DNA of 64,000 nucleotides from an uncultured Alphaproteobacteria bacterium (GTDB lineage: Bacteria; Pseudomonadota; Alphaproteobacteria; Rhodobacterales; Rhodobacteraceae). The position numbers and the translations under genes are program-made. A model generated the notes under the pieces. The model was not told where the DNA came from, made no database searches, and saw only the letters and a program-made list of their open reading frames with translations. Positions 48,037 to 57,962 of this stretch are shown piece after piece (the stretch's first letter is position 1; each line of letters starts with the position of its first letter). The DNA lies in contig CACLZW010000003.1 of the NCBI GenBank assembly GCA_902611475.1, positions 1 to 64,000 of the forward strand. The letters are read 5' to 3'.

Positions 48037-49812
48037 ATGACTAAGATGACCACTGAAGAAGCCTTTGTAAAAGTATTACAAAAACATGGAATCGCTCATG
48101 CATTTGGAATTATTGGCTCTGCTATGATGCCTATTTCCGATTTATTTCCTTCAGCTGGTATTCAATTTTGGGACGCTGCTCATGAAGGTAACGCTGGAAT
48201 GATGGCTGATGGTTACACAAGAGCAACCGGAGAAATGTCTATGATGGTAGCTCAAAACGGACCAGGTATCACAAACTTTGTTACTCCGGTGAAGACCGCT
48301 TATTGGAACCACACCCCTCTTCTTTTGGTAACTCCTCAGGCTGCTAATAAAACAATAGGTCAAGGAGGTTTTCAAGAAGTTGAGCAAATGGCGCTATTCA
48401 AAGACATGGTGGCATATCAAGAAGAAGTAAGAGATCCTCAGAGAATAGCCGAGACTTTGAATAGAGTTATATCTAGAGCAAAAAAGGCATCTGCTCCCGC
48501 CCAAATAAATATTCCTAGGGATTTTTGGAACAAGGAAGTTGATATAGATATTCCGGAATTAATTGAATTTGAATTACCTGATGGAGGCGAGGACACCATA
48601 AAAACAGCTGCTAACCTGCTAGTAAATGCAAATTTTCCTGTAATCCTTAATGGAGCTGGAGTGGTATTAAGCGATGCAATAAATGACACTATACAATTAG
48701 CAGAAAGGTTACACGCACCGGTATGTACGGGTTACCAACATAATGATGCTTTTCCAGGCTCACATCCGTTTCATTGTGGACCTCTTGGATATAATGGATC
48801 GAAGGCTGCTATGGAAATAATAAAGAAAGCTGATGTTGTTTTGGCCGTTGGAACGCGTCTAAACCCTTTTTCAACGTTACCTGGTTACGGCATCGACTAT
48901 TGGCCAGAGAAAGCGAAAATAATCCAAATAGACTTAAATAGCGATCGTATAGGATTAACAAAAAAAGTGTCTTTGGGTATTGTTGGTGATGCAAAGAAGG
49001 TAGTTAAGAAAATTCTCACTTTTATGCCTGAAATAGCGATTGATGATAAAGTTAAAGAACGTACTGATTATATCTCGCAAACTAAGTCAAAGTGGGCTCA
49101 AGAACTAAGTTCTTTAGATCACGAAGACGACGACCCAGGAACTACTTGGAATGAGAGAGCAAGAAAGAGAGATCCCGAAAAAATGTCGCCTCGAATGGCT
49201 TGGAGAGCTATTCAATCAGCATTGCCTAAAGATGCTATTATTTCATCAGACATAGGGAATAATTGTGCAATAGGTAATGCATATCCTACTTTTGAAAAAG
49301 GGAGAAAGTATCTAGCTCCAGGTTTATTTGGGCCGTGCGGATATGGGTTGCCTTCAATCGTAGGCGCAAAAATTGGAGTGCCAAGTGTTCCTGTAGTTGG
49401 ATTTGCAGGGGATGGCGCATTCGGAATTTCGGTAAATGAAATGACTTCTATTGGTAGGTCTGAATGGCCAGCTATAACTATGATAATCTTTAGAAATTAT
49501 CAATGGGGAGCTGAAAAAAGAAACACTACGCTTTGGTTTAAAGACAATTTTGTAGGAACGGAATTAGACACCAAGGTATCTTACGCAAAAATGGCAGACG
49601 CTTGTGGCTTCATTGGAACAACTGCTAACTCTATGGAAGAATTAACATCTATTTTAAAAGAAGCCATTAACCAACAAATGGAAAACAATAAAACTACATT
49701 CATTGAAGTGATGCTAAATCAAGAACTTGGAGAACCTTTTAGAAGAGATGCTATGAAAGCCCCTGTTCCTGTTGCTGGAATATCAAAGGGTGATATGAAA
49801 GCAGTTGGCTAG
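48037..49812 (+). CDS. xsc: Sulfoacetaldehyde acetyltransferase
   Basis: TPP enzyme: MTTEEAFVKVLQKHGIAHAFGIIGSAMMPISDLFPSAGIQFWDAAHEGNAGMMADGYTRATG; followed by Pta. Confidence 0.92.
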   Translation: MTKMTTEEAFVKVLQKHGIAHAFGIIGSAMMPISDLFPSAGIQFWDAAHEGNAGMMADGYTRATGEMSMMVAQNGPGITNFVTPVKTAYWNHTPLLLVTPQAANKTIGQGGFQEVEQMALFKDMVAYQEEVRDPQRIAETLNRVISRAKKASAPAQINIPRDFWNKEVDIDIPELIEFELPDGGEDTIKTAANLLVNANFPVILNGAGVVLSDAINDTIQLAERLHAPVCTGYQHNDAFPGSHPFHCGPLGYNGSKAAMEIIKKADVVLAVGTRLNPFSTLPGYGIDYWPEKAKIIQIDLNSDRIGLTKKVSLGIVGDAKKVVKKILTFMPEIAIDDKVKERTDYISQTKSKWAQELSSLDHEDDDPGTTWNERARKRDPEKMSPRMAWRAIQSALPKDAIISSDIGNNCAIGNAYPTFEKGRKYLAPGLFGPCGYGLPSIVGAKIGVPSVPVVGFAGDGAFGISVNEMTSIGRSEWPAITMIIFRNYQWGAEKRNTTLWFKDNFVGTELDTKVSYAKMADACGFIGTTANSMEELTSILKEAINQQMENNKTTFIEVMLNQELGEPFRRDAMKAPVPVAGISKGDMKAVG

Positions 49813-49829
49813 TTAATAGGATTAGAAAA

Positions 49830-50774
49830 TTGAGCCCAAGCTCTTTCATATTAGATCAATCAAAAGTATTTGCTCCAAAAAGCTTGCTAACAATGGCAAA
49901 AAACAGGGCAAAAGTAGCTAAAGTAGTAATCGCATTTTCTCATAGCAAGTCCGCTATTTCAGGCGCAAAACAAGCTTTTGATTTAAATTTGATTGAACCA
50001 ATCTTTGTAGGCCCTAAAGATCAAATTGAAAAACAGGCTAGAGGTTTAAGCTGGGATATATCTTGTTTCAGAATAATAAATGAAACTGAAGAAGAAAAAG
50101 CTGGGGATATCAGTGCCCTTTTATGTGGGAACGGTGAAGCAGATATCCTTATGAAGGGGGATTTGCATTCAGATACTTTCATGAAATCTGTAATTGCAAA
50201 AAAAAATAATCTGAGAACAAAAAACAAGATTGTTCACCAATTTTATATAACTAATGACGATATGAATACAGGAATTATGGTCTCAGATGCAGCAGTAAAC
50301 ATCAAACCTAGTGAGAAAACTCTAAAAACAGTGATTGAAACAATGGTTAAAAGTTTGAAAACACTGGGTATAAAAACCCCAAAAATTGCATTTTTATCTG
50401 CTAGTGAGATTGTTATGGAAAATATGGAGTCTACTATAATTGCTCATAACTTGAAGGAATGGGCCACAGAAAATATTAAAGAAGCATTGTTTTCTGGCCC
50501 TCTAGCTCTTGACCTTATAATTAGTAGAGATGCTGCAATTAAAAAAGGATTGGGGAATGACCCTGTTGCGGGCCAATCGAATGGGATCGTAGTACCAGAA
50601 ATTGTATCTGGTAATACTCTTTACAAGTCACTTGTATATTTTGCTGGAGGGTGCGCTGCAGGTATCGTTCTAGGAGCTAAAGTACCTGTTCTACTCACAA
50701 GTCGGGCAGATCCACCGGAAGCAAGGCTTGCTTCTATAGCACTAGCCAGCATTTTGAGTGATGACAGTGCCTAA
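49830..50774 (+). CDS. pta: Phosphate acetyltransferase (PTA/PTB family)
   Basis: ADILMKGDLHSDTFMKSVI, GPLALDLIISRDAAIKKGLGNDPVAGQSNGIVVPEIVSGNTLYKSLVYFAGG; directly after xsc. Confidence 0.85.
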   Translation: MSPSSFILDQSKVFAPKSLLTMAKNRAKVAKVVIAFSHSKSAISGAKQAFDLNLIEPIFVGPKDQIEKQARGLSWDISCFRIINETEEEKAGDISALLCGNGEADILMKGDLHSDTFMKSVIAKKNNLRTKNKIVHQFYITNDDMNTGIMVSDAAVNIKPSEKTLKTVIETMVKSLKTLGIKTPKIAFLSASEIVMENMESTIIAHNLKEWATENIKEALFSGPLALDLIISRDAAIKKGLGNDPVAGQSNGIVVPEIVSGNTLYKSLVYFAGGCAAGIVLGAKVPVLLTSRADPPEARLASIALASILSDDSA

Positions 50775-50779
50775 CATGG

Positions 50780-53635
50780 CTAAACATTATGAATAGATAA
50801 ACCAAGATCTTTAATCTCTTTTTCAAAATGCTTTCCGGAAATCACGGATCTCTTAGGTTCGCCAGTCAAATATTTGTTTGAAACTTCTACAAGCCTTTCA
50901 ACTGAACAATTAATAACACGGCTCCTGAAAATTTTTCTTTTGGATTGGTCTATTCCTCTTATATTTTGATTAAAATCCGCTCTTGCCTCTCCAGCGGGTG
51001 AGCCGGGTTTGTCAATCGAAGAGATAATGCCTAATATTCCTTCTTCCAATTTTTCTGAGTTTATAGATTTCAATGACCATTCAATAGATTCATTGAATGC
51101 GTTAAAAGTCTCCTTGCAATTTGGGTCTCGATATGAAAAAAATCTAAAAGAACGAGATGCTGAGTCCTGCTGAGCACCTGATCCGTAAGCTCCTCCCTTT
51201 TCCCTTATTGCAGAGTGAAGAAATCCATTTCGTAAAACAGCTCCTAAGACAGTAAGTATCGGAGCATCTGGATGATCATAACCTACTGTTGGGAATGCCT
51301 GCGCACAAAAATTTACGTCCGATCCAGTAATCCACGCAATTTCCTCAGATTGCAAGTCTACACCATTTAGAACGTCTAAGGTTTCTAAACCGGTTTTGGT
51401 TGTGGTTTCCTTATCAAAATTTTGATTACTTGCGCTTATAACTACCTCTATTTTGGAAGCAGGATTAATGAAGCTCTTTAACTTTAAGAATGACTCGAGC
51501 AACATGTCCATTTTTATTTTTCCGTTTGAGTCTCGTAGCGTTTTGAGATTATGTATAGACGACACGCCACCGACAAATTCTGACACAGCTCCAAACTTTG
51601 AGATTTGAGCTGACGCACCATTCATCGCTAGTATATGGCCACTCTGAGTAATTGATTTTTCTTTTCCAGCAATTTCGAATTGTGTAAGTTCTTCCAATCT
51701 TTTTATTTCATCTAGTCGAAATCCATCAATGGTATCGTTCATTAAACTTTCAAGTTTCGAAAAGTTTTTTTTAAGAGCACTACCATGCAAACCAGCACTG
51801 AGGAGAAATTTATCACCTGAACTATCCGGAAGAACATTGAAACTTAATCCTATACCACCAGTACTTAGAGACTGTTCTTTCTGAATTTTCTCATAATCTT
51901 TCTCTCCTACACCTACACTTGTCACAACATCTGAGAAAAAATTACTATATCTAAGATCATCCAAATTTGCTGATTGTAAGGAGAACACTTTTGTGGTGTA
52001 ATCTATTCCATTCGTTCCAGCATGGTAAAGATATTTGATCTTATCGCCATCTTCTCGTTTGCAGCCAGTGGTATAAAATCTCTCTTTCTCAATATCATTA
52101 ACTGTTACACAGGGAAGTAAACTAGGATCATCTTTTGAGTTCTGCCTTATTTCTAATTTTGTAGTAAGATCACGGATATTATCTTTCTGTGAATTTGATA
52201 AGGACCTATTTTTTTCAGAAAGTATCTTCTCAAGTTTCTCCATCTTATTTTTATCGTAATCAGTGTTTGGAATCAATTGAAAGGTGACCCTGTGTTTATT
52301 TTTAATAAAGAATTTTTCAACAAGCCTCTCTAAATGATTAGGTTCTTCCAATCTTCTCTTCAATTTTGACAGAGATCCTTCAAGATCAAGAACTTCTAAT
52401 GGATTAGAGTCATGCAAAATTGAAGGCATTGTCCCGAGCAAAAGTTGCAAACCATACGGCATACCACCTGATATCTCCCTTTGTGATATTTCTATTTGAT
52501 GCAAGGACGCCTCTATCAAATCTTTCTCAACACCAGTTAGAACTAGATCCCTGAAAACATTTAAGACTAGCTCCTCAACATCTTTGTCTTTTCCTTTTTT
52601 AACTCCCTCTAAACCGGCTACGAAAGCCATTTGCTTCTGCTCCGTTTCCATAAAAGTTATGGGAGATGGCGCTTTTCCTAAATCAGTGCTCTCCAAAGCC
52701 TTTCTGAGTGGAGAAGAAGAATTATCAAGCAAAATGTTTTCTAACAAACAAGCTTCTAAATGATCAACAGGATCTTTCGTGGAGTCTAGCAACCAGGCAA
52801 CCACGACATGATGGTTATTTTCGTCGTCAGGAAGTGGGTTGTAATATGCGTGGCTATATTGTTCGACTTCGAAGGCAGGCTCCGGATTTACCCTAAGATT
52901 ATCAAGTTTTGGAGTGAACTTTTTTAATACTGAGTCCTCAATTTCTTGTTGCAGTTCACTTGCATCTACATTTCCATAGGAAAAAAACACAGCATTTGAA
53001 GGATGATAATACTTTTTGTGAAAGTTTTTTAGATCTGCGTAAGTCAGGTCAGGGATGAAATCAGGATCTCCACCAGAGTTAAATCCATAAGTAGTTGTGG
53101 GATAAAGTGACTTCGAAACCCCATGCCATAATTGCCTTGGAACGGAACTCATAGCACCTTTCATCTCATTATATACAACTCCTTTAAGCGCAAGCTTTTC
53201 TTTATCGCCATCTTTAATTAATTCAAACCTATGGCCTTCTTGCATAAAGTCGAGCTCATCTATATTTGGAAAGAAGGCAGCGTCTAAATATACTGATAAA
53301 AGATTCCTATAATCCTTATCGTTCAGCGTTGCAAACGGGTAAGCAGTAATATCTGGATAAGTCATTGCATTCATAAAAGTGCTTAATGAACGTCTAGTCA
53401 TCATAAAAAATGGATCTCTTACTGGAAATTTTTCTGATCCACATAAGACCGTGTGCTCCAAAATATGAGCTATACCGCTGTGATCTTTAGGAATAGTCCT
53501 GAAAGCAACCGAAAAAGCCTTTTCTGTACTGTCACAATCTAAATGTAGATGGGTGCATCCAAATTTTGAATGTTTAAATACGTGAGCTTTTACCCTGAGC
53601 AATGGGATTTCTTTGGTATTTTGAATTTCGAACAT
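50780..53635 (-). CDS. M16C (PreP-like) metalloprotease
   Basis: HILEHTVLCGSEKFPVRDPFFMM (HxxEH), YNEMKGAMSSV, 951 aa. Confidence 0.9.
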   Translation of the reverse strand: MFEIQNTKEIPLLRVKAHVFKHSKFGCTHLHLDCDSTEKAFSVAFRTIPKDHSGIAHILEHTVLCGSEKFPVRDPFFMMTRRSLSTFMNAMTYPDITAYPFATLNDKDYRNLLSVYLDAAFFPNIDELDFMQEGHRFELIKDGDKEKLALKGVVYNEMKGAMSSVPRQLWHGVSKSLYPTTTYGFNSGGDPDFIPDLTYADLKNFHKKYYHPSNAVFFSYGNVDASELQQEIEDSVLKKFTPKLDNLRVNPEPAFEVEQYSHAYYNPLPDDENNHHVVVAWLLDSTKDPVDHLEACLLENILLDNSSSPLRKALESTDLGKAPSPITFMETEQKQMAFVAGLEGVKKGKDKDVEELVLNVFRDLVLTGVEKDLIEASLHQIEISQREISGGMPYGLQLLLGTMPSILHDSNPLEVLDLEGSLSKLKRRLEEPNHLERLVEKFFIKNKHRVTFQLIPNTDYDKNKMEKLEKILSEKNRSLSNSQKDNIRDLTTKLEIRQNSKDDPSLLPCVTVNDIEKERFYTTGCKREDGDKIKYLYHAGTNGIDYTTKVFSLQSANLDDLRYSNFFSDVVTSVGVGEKDYEKIQKEQSLSTGGIGLSFNVLPDSSGDKFLLSAGLHGSALKKNFSKLESLMNDTIDGFRLDEIKRLEELTQFEIAGKEKSITQSGHILAMNGASAQISKFGAVSEFVGGVSSIHNLKTLRDSNGKIKMDMLLESFLKLKSFINPASKIEVVISASNQNFDKETTTKTGLETLDVLNGVDLQSEEIAWITGSDVNFCAQAFPTVGYDHPDAPILTVLGAVLRNGFLHSAIREKGGAYGSGAQQDSASRSFRFFSYRDPNCKETFNAFNESIEWSLKSINSEKLEEGILGIISSIDKPGSPAGEARADFNQNIRGIDQSKRKIFRSRVINCSVERLVEVSNKYLTGEPKRSVISGKHFEKEIKDLGLSIHNV

Positions 53636-53679
53636 GATTGGAAGATAATACCTTTGAATTCGAATACAAGCTAAATAAC

Positions 53680-53718
53680 ACCCAAAGTATTAAAAATTAT
53701 ATTTTTAATACTTTGGGT
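53680..53718. promoter_or_regulatory. Perfect 18-bp inverted repeat with 3-nt spacer, between divergent genes
   Basis: ACCCAAAGTATTAAAAAT-TAT-ATTTTTAATACTTTGGGT, upstream of both the M16 protease (-) and ald (+). Confidence 0.6.
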
Positions 53719-53771
53719 AACGCTCTGGATTGTGATACTCTGTTGTATAAATCTTTTTTGGGGGGATTTTA

Positions 53772-54869
53772 ATGATAATTGGGGTGCCTAAGGAAATTAA
53801 ACCAAGTGAATATAGGGTTGGTATCACACCCTCAACTGCTTCACGATTAATCGAAGAAAATCATACTGTGCTTGTTCAAAAAAACAGCGGTGAAGGTATT
53901 GGTGCTACTGATGACGATTATATAAAAGTGGGAGTAAAAGTTGTTGATGGACCTGAAGAGATTTTTAAAAACAGTAATATGATCGTGAAAGTAAAAGAAC
54001 CTCAAGAATCTGAATGGAAAATGCTCAAAGAAGAACAAATTCTTTTCACTTACCTTCATTTAGCTGCCGATCCAAAACAAGCAAAAGGCTTAATAGATGC
54101 AAGGTGCCACGCAATTGCATATGAAACAATTACTGACAACAAAGGCGCGTTACCCCTCTTAGCACCTATGAGTGAAATTGCTGGAAGATTAGCAGTTTTT
54201 GAAGGTGCTTATCACTTAAAAAAGACCTGTGGAGGACCTGGCTCTTTAATATCTGGAGTTCCAGGTGTAAAGCCTGCGAAGGTCATTATTTTAGGTGGCG
54301 GTATGGTTGGAACAAATGCAGCTCAAATGGCAATTGGAGTGGGGGCCGACGTTACAATCTTCGATAAGTCTATAGAAAGATTAAGATACTTAAATGATAT
54401 CTTCGGTAATTCAGCTAAAGTTCTTTACTCCGAACCTCTGGAGCTTAAAAGCCAACTGGTTGACGCAGATCTAGTGATAGGTGCAGTATTGATACCCGGT
54501 GCAAGCGCTCCAAAACTAATTGAAAAATCATTTCTATCGAAAATGAAAAATAATTCTGTTTTGGTTGATGTTGCTATTGATCAAGGTGGATGCTTTGAAA
54601 CATCGAAACCAACAACGCACCAAAATCCAATCTACTATGAAGACGGCGTTTTACATTATTGTGTGGCAAATATGCCAGGCTCTGTGCCTAAGACAGCATC
54701 TTATGCTCTTAATAATGTTACAGCTAACTACATTTCAAAAATAGCAAGTTTGGGACTCGAGGCTTTAGAACAAGATCAAAATTTAGCGATGGGATTGAAT
54801 GTCTCAAAGGGACAAATCACTCATTCTGCGGTAAAGGAAGCTTTGTTAGAAACTGTAAGCTGTAACTAA
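53772..54869 (+). CDS. ald: Alanine dehydrogenase
   Basis: MIIGVPKEIKPSEYRVGITPSTASRLIEENHTVLVQ, LFTYLHLAADP, VIILGGGMVGTNAAQMAIGVGADVTIFD, VDVAIDQGGCFETSKPTTH. Confidence 0.95.
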   Translation: MIIGVPKEIKPSEYRVGITPSTASRLIEENHTVLVQKNSGEGIGATDDDYIKVGVKVVDGPEEIFKNSNMIVKVKEPQESEWKMLKEEQILFTYLHLAADPKQAKGLIDARCHAIAYETITDNKGALPLLAPMSEIAGRLAVFEGAYHLKKTCGGPGSLISGVPGVKPAKVIILGGGMVGTNAAQMAIGVGADVTIFDKSIERLRYLNDIFGNSAKVLYSEPLELKSQLVDADLVIGAVLIPGASAPKLIEKSFLSKMKNNSVLVDVAIDQGGCFETSKPTTHQNPIYYEDGVLHYCVANMPGSVPKTASYALNNVTANYISKIASLGLEALEQDQNLAMGLNVSKGQITHSAVKEALLETVSCN

Positions 54870-54886
54870 AAAGTTGAGATTGCAAA

Positions 54887-55852
54887 ATGAATGTGGACTT
54901 AGTTGACACTAAAGTTTTACTTTTAGGGTATACAGGCTATATCGGCACAATACTTGCGGAAGTTTTGTTAGAAAAAAAAGTTCAGGTTATTTGCCCAATA
55001 CGAAAGAAAAATAACCTTGAGAAAAAGAAAAATATTGTCTTTGTAGATATCTCTCAAATTGAGAGTTTTCTCGAAACATTGAGCGTAAAACCAACTACTA
55101 TTATTTCCTGTATTGCTTCAAGAAGAGGAGGCATTACAGATTCATGGAATGTCGAATACTCTCTAAATAAATTCTTTTTGGATTTATCTAAAAGGGTAGG
55201 CATAAAGAGATTTATTCTTATATCTGCAATATGTGTTCAGAAGCCCACTCTAGAATTTCAAAAAGCAAAATTAGCCTTTGAAGATCTTTTACAGAATTCA
55301 AGTCTTGAATATGAAATAATAAGGCCAACAGCTTTTTTCAAAAGTCTCTCTGGGCAGATTGATAGAGTTAAAAAAGGAAAAAGCTTTTTAATTTTTGGTA
55401 ATGGCGAATTAACATCTTGTAAGCCAATCTCTGCACGCGATTTAAGCAAATTCATTATCCCACTCGTTACTAGAAGTCATTCTGAGAACAAAATTCATAT
55501 AATAGGTGGCCCAGGTCCGCCAATCTCCCCTAGGCGCCAAGCTGAATTATTATTTGAGCTATGCAAAAAAGAAAAAAAATTTACTCGCATATCCCCAAAG
55601 CTTTTACTCGTGATCACCTATGCTCTGATCCCCTTATCAATAGTCTCAAAAAAAATACGAGATTTAAGGGAATTCCTTAAGATTGCTTATTACTACGCGA
55701 CTGAGTCTATGTTATTCTGGGATGAAAAAATTGGTTCTTATAGCTCCAATAAAACACCAGAATACGGCAATGAGTCTTTAGAAGAATATTACAAAAAAAT
55801 ACTCAAGAACAACATGGTTTATGAAGAATTAAAGGATCAAAAACTATTTTAG
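54887..55852 (+). CDS. bciA: Divinyl (proto)chlorophyllide 8-vinyl-reductase-like protein (BciA family)
   Basis: VLLLGYTGYIGTILAEVLL; RPTAFFKSLSGQIDRVKKGKSFLIFGNGELTSCKPISARDLSKFI; IIGGPGPPISPRRQAELLFEL; YYATESMLFWDEKIGSYSSNKTPEYGNESLEEYY. Confidence 0.72.
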   Translation: MNVDLVDTKVLLLGYTGYIGTILAEVLLEKKVQVICPIRKKNNLEKKKNIVFVDISQIESFLETLSVKPTTIISCIASRRGGITDSWNVEYSLNKFFLDLSKRVGIKRFILISAICVQKPTLEFQKAKLAFEDLLQNSSLEYEIIRPTAFFKSLSGQIDRVKKGKSFLIFGNGELTSCKPISARDLSKFIIPLVTRSHSENKIHIIGGPGPPISPRRQAELLFELCKKEKKFTRISPKLLLVITYALIPLSIVSKKIRDLREFLKIAYYYATESMLFWDEKIGSYSSNKTPEYGNESLEEYYKKILKNNMVYEELKDQKLF

Positions 55853-57504
55853 ATAAAAAAAATATTAAGCATTTTGCTGGCGACTTTGACTACATTGTTG
55901 TGGGTGCAGGCTCTTCTGGTTCAGCAATAGCATACAGATTAGCGCAAGAAAACAATATGAAAGTTCTATTAATTGAATATGGGGGACAAAACAGATCGAT
56001 ATTCATAGATATGCCAGCGGCTCTATCATACCCCATGAATTTGAAAAAATATAACTGGGGTTATAGAGCAGAGCCAGAACCAAACTTATATGGAAGATCA
56101 TTAATCTGTCCCCGAGGAAAAGGTTTAGGTGGATCATCTTCAATCAATGGAATGATTTATGTACGGGGTCATCCTCAAGATTTCGATAATTGGAGCACCA
56201 AAGGGGCCTCAAGTTGGTCATTTGCAGATGTTCTTCCTTACTTCAAAAAAATGGAGTGTTGTGAAAGTCGACAATCAGCTTGGAGAGGAAAAAATGGCCC
56301 TATCCGTATAAAAACTGCAGAACAAAAAAACGTATTGCATAAAGTTTTTTCAGATGCAGCTATACAATGTGGTTACTCTTTTACTGAAGATTATAATGGC
56401 TATAAGCAAGAAGGCATTGGAGCTGCAGAAATGACTGTATATAAAGGCAAGAGATGGTCTACTGCCCAAGGCTATTTGAAAAATATAACAAAACAAAAAA
56501 ACATTTGCGTAATGACTTCATGTTTAGTGAATAACCTATTGTTTTTAAATAATAAATGCAATGGAATTATTTTTAAAAAGAAATCTGAAACTTTTTCTGC
56601 GCAATGCAAAAGAGGTGTCATATTAGCCGCTGGTCCCATTGGCAATCCCTGTATTTTACAGAGATCTGGAATAGGAGATTCAAAACATATTGCGAACATT
56701 GGTATAAAACCTTTTCTGGATTTAAAAGGTGTTGGAAATAATTTACAGGATCATCTTGAGTTATATTTTCAAGTGAAATGCACTCAACCCGTTACTCTTT
56801 TTAGAAATACTAGCTTATTTTCAAAAGCTAAAATTTTCTTACAATGGTATATGTTCAAAAAGGGGTTAGGAATATCAAATCAATTTGAAACTCTTGGCTT
56901 TCTTAAAACAGATAGACATCAAAAGTATCCAAACCTGCAGTATCACTTTTTACCTCTAGCAATAAATTATGATGGATCATCACCACACATAGGAGATGGC
57001 TTTCAGTTCCACGTAGGAACGATGCGGTCAAAATCTAGGGGATTTGTTGCCATTAAGAATGCAGATCCACAAAACTCTCCTACTATAAAGTTTAACTATC
57101 TTAGTCACTCTGATGACCTAAAGGATTTTCGAAATGCAATAAGAATAACAAGAAACATTCTAAATCAGCCTGCATTTAAAGATTATGCAGGCGAAGAAAT
57201 TCAACCAAAGCCAACGTTGAAGTCGAATAGGGAGTTGGATGAATTCATAAAGTCGAGCGTTGAGTCAGCGTTTCACCCTTGTGGTACCTGCAAAATGGGG
57301 GATCCTGCTGATAAAGAAACAGTTGTAACCCCCGAATGCAAAGTAAATGGTGTGGAAAATCTTTTTTGTGCAGATTCTTCAATTTTTCCTTCGATAACAA
57401 ATGGCAACCTCAACGCCCCGAGTATTATGGTAGGCGAAAAAGCAGTAGACCATATTTTAAATAAGCCTTTATTACCAAAGGAGAATTTAGTTCCTTATAA
57501 CTAG
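55846..57504 (+). CDS. GMC-family oxidoreductase (choline/alcohol dehydrogenase-like); start codon uncertain
   Basis: DFDYIVVGAGSSGSAIAYRLAQE FAD motif begins upstream of the listed GTG (55900). In-frame extension has no ATG/GTG/TTG; ATT at 55846 is a candidate. CPRGKGLGGSSSINGMIYVRG, FHPCGTCKMG. Confidence 0.82.
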   Translation: MLDKKNIKHFAGDFDYIVVGAGSSGSAIAYRLAQENNMKVLLIEYGGQNRSIFIDMPAALSYPMNLKKYNWGYRAEPEPNLYGRSLICPRGKGLGGSSSINGMIYVRGHPQDFDNWSTKGASSWSFADVLPYFKKMECCESRQSAWRGKNGPIRIKTAEQKNVLHKVFSDAAIQCGYSFTEDYNGYKQEGIGAAEMTVYKGKRWSTAQGYLKNITKQKNICVMTSCLVNNLLFLNNKCNGIIFKKKSETFSAQCKRGVILAAGPIGNPCILQRSGIGDSKHIANIGIKPFLDLKGVGNNLQDHLELYFQVKCTQPVTLFRNTSLFSKAKIFLQWYMFKKGLGISNQFETLGFLKTDRHQKYPNLQYHFLPLAINYDGSSPHIGDGFQFHVGTMRSKSRGFVAIKNADPQNSPTIKFNYLSHSDDLKDFRNAIRITRNILNQPAFKDYAGEEIQPKPTLKSNRELDEFIKSSVESAFHPCGTCKMGDPADKETVVTPECKVNGVENLFCADSSIFPSITNGNLNAPSIMVGEKAVDHILNKPLLPKENLVPYN

Positions 57505-57570
57505 ATCCTTATATACCATAAATTTATTTTGTTATATTGCTACAATCACCCTTCCCTACAAATTTTTTGG

Positions 57571-57960
57571 TCAGAGATAATTTAAAATATGTCTATCACC
57601 ATCAATATATGTAAAGTTTTTCAGCTGAGCATGTGAAACCCATTTAAACTCTGAATGAACATTTAGACTGATTTGACCAGATAATATAATTGCATAATGA
57701 TAGTGGACATAAATATTTTTATCTGTCTTATTCAAGTCAATAGTTGCTATCATATTACCAACTTTGATATTCAGAGAAAGTTCTTCTCTAATTTCCCTTA
57801 TCAGAGCAGAAGTGAAAGTCTCGTTTTCTTCGACTTTTCCCCCTGGAAACTCCCATATCCCCTGAGAATTATGTTCAAAACTTCTGTTTGCAATAAGAAA
57901 TAAATCATTTTTCTTAATCACAGCCGCGACTACATCAATGCTCGCTTTATGTATAGACAT
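57571..57960 (-). CDS. Nudix hydrolase, MutT-like
   Basis: GIWEFPGGKVEENETFTSALIREIREEL Nudix box. Confidence 0.9.
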   Translation of the reverse strand: MSIHKASIDVVAAVIKKNDLFLIANRSFEHNSQGIWEFPGGKVEENETFTSALIREIREELSLNIKVGNMIATIDLNKTDKNIYVHYHYAIILSGQISLNVHSEFKWVSHAQLKNFTYIDGDRHILNYL

Positions 57961-57962
57961 CT

